Of a DNA stretch of 7,767 bases, positions 1 through 6,388 are shown piece by piece. The DNA lies in assembly GCA_031255915.1 (NCBI GenBank), contig JAIRRP010000019.1, forward strand, positions 1 through 7,767, given 5' to 3'. This DNA comes from Puniceicoccales bacterium (lineage in GTDB: Bacteria; Verrucomicrobiota; Verrucomicrobiia; Opitutales; JAIRLG01). The notes under the pieces are model-generated. The model did not search any database. It saw nothing but the letters and a program-made list of their open reading frames with translations, and was not told where the DNA came from. The number at the start of each line of letters is the position of its first letter. The first letter of the stretch is position 1. The position numbers and the translations under genes are program-made.

Positions 1-9
1 CTATGCAAC
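1..9 (-). repeat. Inverted fragment of the 28-base repeat at the window edge
   Basis: CTATGCAAC at 1-9 is the exact reverse complement of GTTGCATAG, which lies inside both repeat copies (47-55 and 81-89). The window cuts it off on the left, so a full inverted copy may sit across the edge. A 9-base match alone is weak, but the sequence repeats the core palindrome within 100 bases of the two good copies. Confidence 0.4.
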
Positions 10-32
10 ACAACAGTAGCGTATCCATGTAA

Positions 33-60
33 GTGTTTAACTTTCGGTTGCATAGCAACG
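33..60. repeat. 28-base direct repeat, copy A, with internal palindrome
   Basis: This copy matches 67-94 at 27 of 28 positions; the single difference is T37 versus C71. It contains GTTGC-ATA-GCAAC (47-59), a 5-bp palindrome with a 3-base loop. The two copies are 34 bases apart, with six bases between them. It lies 63 bases past the premature stop of metG. It could be a dispersed palindromic repeat, part of a longer tandem array extending left, or the end of an inserted element. Confidence 0.8.
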
Positions 61-66
61 ACAGGT

Positions 67-94
67 GTGTCTAACTTTCGGTTGCATAGCAACG
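67..94. repeat. 28-base direct repeat, copy B, with internal palindrome
   Basis: Second copy of the repeat at 33-60, in the same orientation, with the palindrome GTTGC-ATA-GCAAC at 81-93. It ends 28 bases from the metG stop codon at 123-125. The near-perfect identity suggests a recent duplication or active maintenance. Confidence 0.8.
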
Positions 95-122
95 GCGGCA
101 TTCGACCAAACACGTCACACTA

Positions 123-1121
123 TTATAACTGCTTGACGCAAAAGGTATTACGCATGACAAAATAGCGGAATGCATCGGCGCCATAGTAGCGGACGTAATC
201 GAGCGGTTGGATGATATTGCCCACGCTCTTCGACATCTTTTCGCCTGACACTAACCACCACCCATGTACCAATAATGTTTTTGGCATTTCGATACCCATA
301 GCTCTTAGCATGCAGGGCCAATAGACCGCATGTGCTGGTGCTAAGATATCCTTGCCGATGACGTGAAAGTCCACAGGCCAATAAAGGGAAAAATCCTCCT
401 TCCCATAACCTACGGCCGAAACGTAATTTAAAAGCGCATCGAACCATACATAGGTGACATAGCGCTCATCGAATGGCAGAGGAATTCCCCATGCAAGGCG
501 TTCTTTGGGTCGAGAGATGCAGAGATCATTTACCTCTGCTTTTAAAAATTCCAGGACCTGTTTTGTGCGGAAATGCGGAAAGATGAAATCGGGATGTTCC
601 TCGATGTAGGTCACCAACCATGACCGATACTTACTGAGCCGAAAAAAATAGTTCTTTTCGGAAATTTCGATAATTTCGCCAAATTCTTCCGGCCATTTAC
701 CATCGACTTTATCCTTCTCCTGCAAAAATTGCTCTGAGCGTGGGCTGTAAGATCCATGGTATTCCGCCAAGTAGATATCGCCTTTTTCGAAGAGCTTCTG
801 CAGCACATCGCGAACCACCACCTGATGTCGTTCTTCTGTGGTCCGAACGTAGTCATTGTGGGAAATGTGAAGCAAACGACACATGTCTTGAAAATCATCG
901 GCAACGCGATCGCAGAGTTGCTGAGGTGCGATTCCTTCTTTCTCGGCCGTTTGTTGGACCTTTTGCCCATGCTCGTCGAGTCCGGTTAAAAAATGTACCT
1001 GCTGACCACAAAGCCGTCGATAACGGGCAACAACATCAGCCAATATTTTTTCATAGGCATGCCCCATATGGGGTTTACCGTTGGCGTAGTCAATGGCGGT
1101 TGTAATGTAGAAATGCTTCAT
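123..1121 (-). CDS. metG: Methionyl-tRNA synthetase, C-terminally truncated (catalytic half only)
   Basis: The frame encodes the class I catalytic domain that charges tRNA-Met with methionine in the cytosol. Seen in the 332 residues from the ATG at 1121: a HIGH-type HMGH at 18-21, the connective insert, a GWW stretch, and KMSKS at 295-299 followed by the usual GN..P...Y.ADA.RYF region. The zinc-knuckle cysteines are absent, as in the Bacillus-type enzymes. The ATG at 1121 is preferred over an in-frame TTG at 1169 because MKHFYITTAIDYANG is where family members begin; no clear Shine-Dalgarno is visible. The family usually has 500 or more residues. Here similarity stops at about FVMR, followed by NTFCVKQL and TAA, so the alpha-helical anticodon-binding domain is missing. 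The two other forward frames beyond the break do not restore it. The gene is probably a broken copy or one half of an interrupted gene. It lies 51 bases downstream of the PAP2 gene. Confidence 0.9.
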   Translation of the reverse strand: MKHFYITTAIDYANGKPHMGHAYEKILADVVARYRRLCGQQVHFLTGLDEHGQKVQQTAEKEGIAPQQLCDRVADDFQDMCRLLHISHNDYVRTTEERHQVVVRDVLQKLFEKGDIYLAEYHGSYSPRSEQFLQEKDKVDGKWPEEFGEIIEISEKNYFFRLSKYRSWLVTYIEEHPDFIFPHFRTKQVLEFLKAEVNDLCISRPKERLAWGIPLPFDERYVTYVWFDALLNYVSAVGYGKEDFSLYWPVDFHVIGKDILAPAHAVYWPCMLRAMGIEMPKTLLVHGWWLVSGEKMSKSVGNIIQPLDYVRYYGADAFRYFVMRNTFCVKQL

Positions 1122-1172
1122 AAAGAACGAAATTTGATGTATTTCTTTTCCGAAGCAATCTTTACACAATTT

Positions 1173-1739
1173 TCACAAAACCTTTTTACCTCCCTCTTCC
1201 TTCGTAGGGACATTTCTTCTGTTTCCATGGAAAAGAGATCGCCATTTTGAATATACGTATTCCGTCGTACCGGCACAGAAGAGGCCTATGAAAACACCGG
1301 CCAAGACATCATGCAAGTAATGGCTATGGGAATAGATTCTAGAATATCCGACGAAACTCGCCAGAAGTAGTGCGGGAATTCCATGACGAGGACCATAGCG
1401 AAGCCATAAAAAAAAGGCACTCACAAATGCCGTCGCGGTATGGCCGGAGGGAAAGCTGTGTTTTCCGCCGTTCGGCCTTTTCCATGGCAGGGTATATTTT
1501 AGAAAATTGACGGATAAAATCGTCGCCATGCCGGCCGTAATCCAATAGGGAAGGATGGGAAAGTCATTTTTTACGAGGACGATGACCGTTACGACACATG
1601 GCAGGACGATTTCCGCCACATCGCCTGTGTTTTGGAGCCATCGAGAAGTATCCCAATGGGGGCATCGAAATGGCGATAAAATAATGGTCATGAACGTGAT
1701 GGCTAATAAAAAGTGCTTCATTCCAGTGATGTGGCGCAT
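1173..1739 (-). CDS. PAP2-family membrane phosphatase (PgpB/UppP-like)
   Basis: A membrane phosphatase of the type-2 phosphatidic acid phosphatase family, which removes phosphate from lipid phosphates such as phosphatidylglycerol phosphate, phosphatidate or undecaprenyl pyrophosphate. All three signature motifs are intact, numbered from the ATG at 1739: K81-x6-RP (88-89), PSGH (97-100) and SR-x5-H-x3-D (133-144), giving catalytic His100, His140 and Asp144. About six hydrophobic segments fit the family fold, and the C-terminal tail is basic. The length of 188 residues is typical. A TTG at 1748 and an ATG at 1721 are alternative starts; none has a convincing Shine-Dalgarno. It is transcribed away from accD and is probably co-transcribed with metG. 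The actual substrate cannot be decided from sequence. Confidence 0.9.
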   Translation of the reverse strand: MRHITGMKHFLLAITFMTIILSPFRCPHWDTSRWLQNTGDVAEIVLPCVVTVIVLVKNDFPILPYWITAGMATILSVNFLKYTLPWKRPNGGKHSFPSGHTATAFVSAFFLWLRYGPRHGIPALLLASFVGYSRIYSHSHYLHDVLAGVFIGLFCAGTTEYVYSKWRSLFHGNRRNVPTKEEGGKKVL

Positions 1740-1756
1740 AAGACACAAAGCGAATT

Positions 1757-1785
1757 TTCAGTGAACGTTAACGCTGTTCTAAAAT
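1757..1785 (+). promoter_or_regulatory. Possible promoter for accD
   Basis: TTCAGT (1757-1762) and TAAAAT (1780-1785) are 17 bases apart. The -10 matches the sigma-70 consensus at five of six positions, but the -35 at only three. Transcription would begin near 1792, leaving a leader of about 37 bases before the accD ATG. It is a weak match in an AT-rich stretch. Confidence 0.25.
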
Positions 1786-1816
1786 AGGAGCACTTGACAA
1801 GCCTAGGTTCTAAAAT
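1776..1816. repeat. Duplicated 10-mer in the divergent promoter region
   Basis: GTTCTAAAAT occurs at 1776-1785 and again at 1807-1816, in the same orientation and 31 bases apart (about three helical turns). Both copies lie in the 89-base gap between the PAP2 gene and accD. The first overlaps the candidate -10 hexamer of accD. The spacing would suit a dimeric DNA-binding regulator, but that is inference; the sequence shows only the duplication. Confidence 0.5.
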
Positions 1817-1828
1817 TTCGCTGAAGGT

Positions 1829-2695
1829 ATGTTGGAGGACAACGAATATTCTCAAAAATCTTATTTTCGTTATCGGGGCACCCCAAAGGATATCCCATCG
1901 CAGTTGTGGATACGACATCCCCAAACAGGAGCTTTATTGATCCGACGGCAATTGGAGGATAATGGCTGGGTGGATCCCAAAAGTGGCTATCATTTTCCCA
2001 TTGGTGCGCAGCGAAGGATCCAAATCCTTGTGGATCTGGAGAGTTTCCAGGCGCAGGATGAAGAATTGATTTCTTACGATCCTCTAAATTTTTCTGAAAA
2101 AATAGATTATGCCCAAAAGCTTGTCGAAAATCAGAAAAAAACAGGCCTTACGGAGGCCGTTCTTTGCGGAAGCGCTTGCATGGATGGCATGAAGGTAGAG
2201 CTGGCCGTAATGGACTTCCGCTTTCTCGGTGCGAGTATGGGATCGGTTGTGGGAGAACGCATTACACGAACCATCGAGCGTGGATTGGAGAAGGGACATC
2301 CCGTCATCATTATCTCGGCATCGGGCGGAGCGCGTATGTATGAGGGGATTTTGAGCCTGATGCAAATGGCCAAGACGGCTGCCGCGCTCGCAAGGCTTGG
2401 CGAACATAAAATTCCCTTTATCTCCGTCTTGACCCATCCCACTACCGGTGGCGTAACCGCTAGCTTCGCCACACTGGGAGATATTATTTTGGCGGAACCG
2501 GGAGCATTAATCGGTTTTGCAGGACCTCGGGTCATCGAAAAGACGACGGGGCAAAAATTACCCAGTGGTTTCCAAACGGCTGAATTTCTTCTCGAGCATG
2601 GGCTCATCGATCAAATCGTCCCCCGAAACGAATTGCGAGATCGGCTGATCTATTTTCTTAAAGTGCTTTTCTACAAAGATAAAATAGCCATCTGA
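1829..2695 (+). CDS. accD: Acetyl-CoA carboxylase carboxyltransferase subunit beta, cysteine-free zinc ribbon
   Basis: The beta subunit of the AccA2-AccD2 carboxyltransferase, which moves the carboxyl group from biotin to acetyl-CoA to make malonyl-CoA in fatty acid synthesis. Of 288 residues, about 24-65 correspond to the N-terminal zinc ribbon (LW..HP.TG..., then VDPKSGYHF) and the rest to a crotonase-like carboxyltransferase fold. SASGGARM (153-160), TTGGVTASFA (185-194) and GDIILAEPGALIGFAGPR (197-214) are diagnostic. All four zinc-ligand cysteines are replaced, by His30, Thr33, Asp49 and Ser52, while the surrounding residues remain recognisable. Length is normal for the family. The start at 1829 is the first ATG; GAAGG lies too close (1823-1827) to be an ideal ribosome binding site. 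The partner accA is not in the window. folC follows after 60 bases on the same strand. Confidence 0.95.
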   Translation: MLEDNEYSQKSYFRYRGTPKDIPSQLWIRHPQTGALLIRRQLEDNGWVDPKSGYHFPIGAQRRIQILVDLESFQAQDEELISYDPLNFSEKIDYAQKLVENQKKTGLTEAVLCGSACMDGMKVELAVMDFRFLGASMGSVVGERITRTIERGLEKGHPVIIISASGGARMYEGILSLMQMAKTAAALARLGEHKIPFISVLTHPTTGGVTASFATLGDIILAEPGALIGFAGPRVIEKTTGQKLPSGFQTAEFLLEHGLIDQIVPRNELRDRLIYFLKVLFYKDKIAI

Positions 2696-2755
2696 AATCT
2701 GGTCCTGTATGGGTGGTAAGTAAATCTGCCTCTTTTTTATTTCCAATGGATCGCT

Positions 2756-4012
2756 ATGGATTTTCCTGATCTTGAAAAAGTCATCCATTTCCTCGACCAT
2801 CGACCGGTTCATCGGCATTATTCCACGAAGGGAATTTGCCATCTTCTGGAAGAAACCCAGACGATTCGCCTTCCTTCTCATGTTATCCATGTGGCCGGTA
2901 CCAATGGTAAGGGTTCTGTCTGTGCCATTTTAGCGCATGTCTATCGCCAAGCAGGATATAGCGTAGGGTTTTATTCCTCACCTCACCTCGTCGATATTCG
3001 GGAGCGAATTCAAATTTCAGGTCAATATATTTCAAAAAAAGACTTCCTGGAGCATTTCTCTAAAATACATGAAATTGCAGAGCAATGGGAAAGTGAAGAT
3101 TCGGAAAATTTTATTTCGCACTTCGAATACCTGACGGCGATGGCACTTTCCTTTTTTAAGGAAAAATGTCCCGACATCGTCCTACTCGAGACCGGAATGG
3201 GCGGTCGCCATGATGCCACGACGGCGACGGTGGCCGATACGACGGTCATTACGACTATTCATTACGACCACCAGTGCCACTTGGGCCAAACGTTGGGCGA
3301 AATCGCCCATGAAAAGGCCGGCATCTTGCTCCCTCATGTGCCATTGCTGGTGGGCAATATTCCGGAAGAAGCATTCAACGTCATCCAGAAACAAGCACAT
3401 GACCTAGGAGTTCCGATGATCCCTTCCCGAGCGTTCGGTATCGACGACGAAACGTGGCGCCGGCGATATGCCCCTTTACCACTCTATCAGCGAGATAATA
3501 TGGCGACAGCGTGCTCTGTTGTTCAATGGCTTCAGAAAAAATTCCCGCTATCCTCGCAGATTTGGGCTCAGGCGAGTTCTCAATTTTATTGGCCATGTCG
3601 CTGGGAGCGCTTTTACAATGAAATGGCCGGGGAAATGATTCTAGATGGTGCCCATAATCTCGAAGGAGCGCAGGCCATTCTCAGGGAAATTGAAAATCAC
3701 CGGGCCAACGGAACACCGTTTCAACAGCTCATTTTCGGTTCCATTGAGATGGATAGGGCTCGCCACATGCTGGCATTATTAGTGCCCCATTTTGAGGAAG
3801 TTTTCTTGGTCATAAGTGGTTATGAGCGGCACCTTTCAGGGAAAGATTTTCATTCCTGTATACCTGAAAATTTTAGGGCCAGGATCCAGATGATCACGTT
3901 GGAACAGGCCGGAAATTTTCTGGCGAAGAAGAAAAAGATATTGATCACGGGTTCGCTCTATATGTTGGGTAGCCTCCTCACCAGCTATCGGCCTTTATGG
4001 AGAAGTGTTTAG
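2756..4012 (+). CDS. folC: Folylpolyglutamate synthase / dihydrofolate synthase
   Basis: A cytosolic Mur-ligase-family enzyme that adds glutamate to dihydropteroate and/or to folates using ATP. The 418 residues show the P-loop GTNGKGS (48-54), SPHL (75-78), ETGMGGRHDATT (145-156), HYDH (169-172) for metal and phosphate binding, HEKAGI (185-190) and the C-terminal-domain DGAHN (297-301). The last is followed by L rather than the usual P. WPCRWER (279-285) stands in for the common PGR.E motif. Length matches the family. The ATG at 2756 is the first in frame, and the Shine-Dalgarno is weak. It follows accD with a 60-base gap and no obvious terminator, so they are probably co-transcribed, as accD-folC is in many bacteria. 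Whether it does one or both reactions cannot be told from sequence. Confidence 0.95.
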   Translation: MDFPDLEKVIHFLDHRPVHRHYSTKGICHLLEETQTIRLPSHVIHVAGTNGKGSVCAILAHVYRQAGYSVGFYSSPHLVDIRERIQISGQYISKKDFLEHFSKIHEIAEQWESEDSENFISHFEYLTAMALSFFKEKCPDIVLLETGMGGRHDATTATVADTTVITTIHYDHQCHLGQTLGEIAHEKAGILLPHVPLLVGNIPEEAFNVIQKQAHDLGVPMIPSRAFGIDDETWRRRYAPLPLYQRDNMATACSVVQWLQKKFPLSSQIWAQASSQFYWPCRWERFYNEMAGEMILDGAHNLEGAQAILREIENHRANGTPFQQLIFGSIEMDRARHMLALLVPHFEEVFLVISGYERHLSGKDFHSCIPENFRARIQMITLEQAGNFLAKKKKILITGSLYMLGSLLTSYRPLWRSV

Positions 4013-4066
4013 GTTTTAAGTGAGGTTTGGATGGAAAAATTGACCACCGTCTCCGGTCGACGGGCG

Positions 4067-4174
4067 GGTTTGCTGCCTTTGAGCCCTTCGGGCTCTGGCC
4101 CGCTGCGCGGGCCGCGGTAAGGAAAAATGAAAGCTCCCGCTTTGCATTTTCCCTTACCGCAAAGGCGGCAAACC
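4067..4174. other. Four-way-junction nested hairpin element in the convergent gap
   Basis: Four helices fit together with almost no unpaired bases. The closing stem P1 pairs 4067-4080 with 4161-4174 (14 pairs, one G-T wobble at 4074/4167). P2 is GAGCCC-TTC-GGGCTC (4081-4095). P3 is GGCCCGC-TGC-GCGGGCC (4097-4113). P4 pairs 4114-4129 with 4145-4160 (15 of 16, with an A/C mismatch at 4123/4151), then after bulged G4144 a further five pairs (4130-4134 with 4139-4143) and a TCCC loop. Only T4096 is unpaired at the junction. The stretch is richer in GC than its neighbours. It lies between the 3' ends of folC and the mutase gene. It may be a structured repeat element, a bidirectional transcription barrier or an RNA; the strand is undecided, since each orientation has one wobble and one mismatch. 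Confidence 0.75.
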
Positions 4175-4179
4175 GAATA

Positions 4180-4203
4180 CTCCCGAGCTTGGGAGAGTCT
4201 TTA
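4180..4203 (+). terminator. Possible weak terminator of folC
   Basis: CTCCC (4180-4184) and GGGAG (4191-4195) form a 5-bp stem with a 6-base loop, followed by AGTCTTTAAA. The T-run is short and the stem small, so this is a weak candidate for intrinsic termination of plus-strand transcripts. The large hairpin element just upstream could itself help stop transcription from both convergent genes. Confidence 0.3.
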
Positions 4204-4222
4204 AAGTTCACGGCAATACGGT

Positions 4223-6202
4223 TTAGTTTTTGCACCGCCGCATCGCATCTTCCCAAAGTTCCGATGTTAACTGCGCGAGCTGGTGTTCCACCTCTTCTTG
4301 GACTTTTGCCATATCTTCTTTCCGCGGGACATTTTTCTGCCCGAAAAGGTAATACTTAATTTTAGGTTCCGTACCACTGCCGCGTACGGCAAAGCGGTAG
4401 TGATTGGCCAATGTGACGAAGAGAAAATTTTCCGAGGGAATAGTATCTCCATCCTCATCACAAATAGTACCGGACTTGAAGTCCTGAAATTGCATGACGG
4501 AAGAGCCCAAAACTTCCTTGGGAGGGGAAGTGCGATAGGAATGGAGGATATGCTGGATGCTCTTTTGGCCTTCTGCCCCATCGAAGGTGATATTGAGTAC
4601 CGATTCCCCGAAGTAGCCATAATGGAGGTACAATTCATCGCGAAAATCGGCAATACTTTTCCCTTCGAGCGCCAGATCGGCCATCATCTCGCAGACCATG
4701 AGCACGGCCGCATGGGCATCTTTATCTCGAACGCGATCGCTGGCGAGGTAACCGCAGCTTTCCTCTCCGCCAAAGACGAAAAAGTGGCTCCATTGAAGCA
4801 TCGCTTTTCGCCGAGCATCGCGGCCTGTTGGCCAGCGTTCGAAGGACTTCCCTGTCCAGCGCCAATGGGTAAGAAGTTCCTTTTCAGAAAGCTCATTTTC
4901 ATAATGGAGGAGTTTGGCACCGATCCATTTAAAGCCCGTGAGCGTGTTCACACATCGAATGCCGTGGTGGGAGGCAATGACTTCAAGTAGGGGAGTGGTG
5001 ACGAAAGTTTTTATCAGAACAGCATGGGATGTCCCTTCGGCAGGAAGCCAGCCCATCCGTTTCATCTTCCGGAGGCGAAATTCAGCCAAGAGCGCAGCGG
5101 TGGTGTTGCCGGAAAGTAATTCCATTTCGCCCTGATGATTGCGTATGCCTATGGCCATGCGATCGGCATCGGGATCGGTCCCCATCACGATGTCGCATTG
5201 CTGTTCGTTGGCTTTTTGGATAGCCAATTGCATCGTGGCGGCATACTCGGGATTCGGAGAAGCTACCGTTGGGAAGCGTGGATCTGGAGGCATTTGCTCA
5301 TCGACATAGCTTACATCTATCCCGTATTTCGCGAATAAAGTCTTGGCTACATGAGTGCCTGTGCCATGGATGGGTGTGTAGATGATTTTCGGTGAGTGTC
5401 GTTGAAAGATGGTCTCGTCGAGAAGATTTTCATGGAGTGCCTCAAGGTAGTGCTCTTCGATACTTGAAGTAACCGTCTGAATTTTTGCAGAAGGTTTCAG
5501 CCGTGGCAAGAGGTCTAGAATTTTTCCGAGAGAAATAGATTGGTAATACTCGATAACACCAGAAGCATGGGGATCGATCATTTGGGCTCCATCGCTGAAA
5601 TAGGCCTTATAGCCATTGTCGTAGGAAGGGTTATGGCTGGCGGTGATGACAACTCCGGCCGTCGTTCCGAGTTCTCGAGCGGTAAAGCTCAGCTGAGGAG
5701 TCGACCGAGGTCCATCGAATACATAGCAGATTCCTCCCTGAAATGCCCAAACTTGGGCTACCAATTGGCAGAAATAGGAAGAAAAGTGACGTACGTCGTG
5801 GGCGACAACCAAGGTGGGAGAGGTTAAAGTTTCTTCCTCGTCAATGGCTGGGCAAGAAATGCAATAGCGATAAAGGGCCAATGTCGCGCGGATGATGTTG
5901 AAGTCGTTGAGGTAAGCCGTTCCAATGCCGGGATGCTCAGAAGTTCCTTGGGAAGAAAGTATGCCTTTTTCGGCACTGGTGGAAACCTTACCTATGGTGC
6001 GACCTCTCAAACCACCTGTTCCAAAACAAAGTTCCTTATGAAACCTGGTTTTCAACTCTTCCCATTCCGCTTGTTGGAGTAATTCTTCAAGAGAATTTCT
6101 TGCCCAAAGTGGTAATTTAGGTTCATCGAGCCAACCTTGTATACGATCGGCAATTTCCTGCGTTAGGAGATTCTTTTCAACGGCGGCCTGAAGTGGATGC
6201 AT
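4223..6202 (-). CDS. Phosphoglucomutase/phosphomannomutase-family phosphosugar mutase
   Basis: A cytosolic alpha-D-phosphohexomutase that interconverts sugar-6-phosphate and sugar-1-phosphate through a phosphoserine. Its 659 residues show all four domain signatures: GTGGLRG (61-67) and RSTPQLSF (166-173) in domain 1; TASHNP (187-192) with catalytic Ser189; the metal loop GTDPDADRMA (341-350) with Asp343, 345 and 347; LTGFKWIG (421-428) and the sugar loop GGEESCGY (478-485); and the phosphate loop RGSGTEPKIKYY (607-618). This pattern fits the PGM2/PgcA-like branch. It is somewhat longer than the usual 570-610 residues, partly through an insert around 438-472 before the sugar loop. The ATG at 6202 is the first in frame and has no strong Shine-Dalgarno. 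It lies downstream of the UAP1-type gene on the same strand, suggesting that it feeds sugar-1-phosphate to that enzyme. Glucose, mannose or GlcNAc specificity is undecided. Confidence 0.93.
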   Translation of the reverse strand: MHPLQAAVEKNLLTQEIADRIQGWLDEPKLPLWARNSLEELLQQAEWEELKTRFHKELCFGTGGLRGRTIGKVSTSAEKGILSSQGTSEHPGIGTAYLNDFNIIRATLALYRYCISCPAIDEEETLTSPTLVVAHDVRHFSSYFCQLVAQVWAFQGGICYVFDGPRSTPQLSFTARELGTTAGVVITASHNPSYDNGYKAYFSDGAQMIDPHASGVIEYYQSISLGKILDLLPRLKPSAKIQTVTSSIEEHYLEALHENLLDETIFQRHSPKIIYTPIHGTGTHVAKTLFAKYGIDVSYVDEQMPPDPRFPTVASPNPEYAATMQLAIQKANEQQCDIVMGTDPDADRMAIGIRNHQGEMELLSGNTTAALLAEFRLRKMKRMGWLPAEGTSHAVLIKTFVTTPLLEVIASHHGIRCVNTLTGFKWIGAKLLHYENELSEKELLTHWRWTGKSFERWPTGRDARRKAMLQWSHFFVFGGEESCGYLASDRVRDKDAHAAVLMVCEMMADLALEGKSIADFRDELYLHYGYFGESVLNITFDGAEGQKSIQHILHSYRTSPPKEVLGSSVMQFQDFKSGTICDEDGDTIPSENFLFVTLANHYRFAVRGSGTEPKIKYYLFGQKNVPRKEDMAKVQEEVEHQLAQLTSELWEDAMRRCKN

Positions 6203-6224
6203 AGCGTTTCGTTCTTTACCAGAG

Positions 6225-6244
6225 ATTCTTTTGTAAGAAAGAAT
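6225..6244. other. Stem-loop just upstream of the mutase start codon
   Basis: ATTCTTT (6225-6231) and AAAGAAT (6238-6244) form a perfect 7-bp stem with a 6-base loop. It ends 22 bases before the mutase ATG, so in the transcript it would sit next to the ribosome landing area. The AT-rich stem is of modest stability. Confidence 0.45.
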
Positions 6245-6323
6245 GGCAGGAACACCACCTTATTCCGAAGAGCTGCCGGAGGTTGGCACCTTCACAGTGC
6301 GTTGACTCCTATTGAGTTTACCT

Positions 6324-6340
6324 GCAGAATGAAATTCTGC
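6324..6340. other. Stem-loop downstream of the UAP1-type gene
   Basis: GCAGAAT (6324-6330) and ATTCTGC (6334-6340) form a perfect 7-bp stem with a GAA loop, 48 bases past the stop of the UAP1-type gene. On the minus strand the following bases are AGGTAAACTC, so it lacks the U-tract of an intrinsic terminator. It may instead protect the mRNA 3' end or separate the two cistrons. Confidence 0.45.
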
Positions 6341-6388
6341 TTCCTCCATCTTCCTTAAGCTTCCAAGATGAGGTGTGTTTTCGAAATG

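Larger units (their letters stand above)
6203..6388 (-). promoter_or_regulatory. Hairpin-rich leader region upstream of the mutase gene
   Basis: This gap contains three independent stem-loops. One is ATTCTTT-TGTAAG-AAAGAAT (6225-6244). The second has outer arms GAAG/CTTC (6267-6270 and 6290-6293) enclosing TGCC/GGCA (6274-6277 and 6285-6288). The third is GCAGAAT-GAA-ATTCTGC (6324-6340). None is followed by a T-run on the minus strand, so no intrinsic terminator for the upstream UAP1-type gene is evident and read-through is possible. A structured 5' leader is possible, but no known riboswitch core was recognised. No convincing sigma-70 promoter stood out. Confidence 0.4.

Noticed and set aside
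33..94. CRISPR array
   Set aside because: Only two repeats with a 6-base gap between them, far too short for a spacer, and no cas gene in the window.
122..127. TATAAT on the minus strand as a promoter reading left
   Set aside because: It spans the metG stop codon and has no acceptable -35 at 16-18 bases; probably chance.
1794..1799. TTGACA as the -35 box of accD
   Set aside because: A perfect hexamer, but the only good -10 (TAAAAT at 1811-1816) is 11 bases away, and a 17-base spacer gives no -10 and would leave almost no leader.
4067..4174. Integron attC site or cassette end
   Set aside because: The ends read GGTTTGC and GCAAACC, lacking the GTTRRRY/RYYYAAC core, and there is no integrase or promoterless cassette nearby.
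4027..4359. Plus-strand open frame of 110 codons over the convergent gap
   Set aside because: It overlaps the nested hairpin element and the 3' end of the mutase gene, has no family resemblance, and its composition follows the inverted repeats.
4283..4990. Plus-strand open frame of 235 codons antisense to the mutase gene
   Set aside because: It lies wholly opposite a gene with complete family motifs and its translation shows no recognisable domain.
6203..6388. SAM-I riboswitch or T-box leader on the minus strand
   Set aside because: GGTGCCAA and AAGGTGGTG recall parts of these elements, but the conserved 5' core of SAM-I and the specifier stem and TGGNACC of a T-box were not found, and a sugar mutase is an unlikely target.
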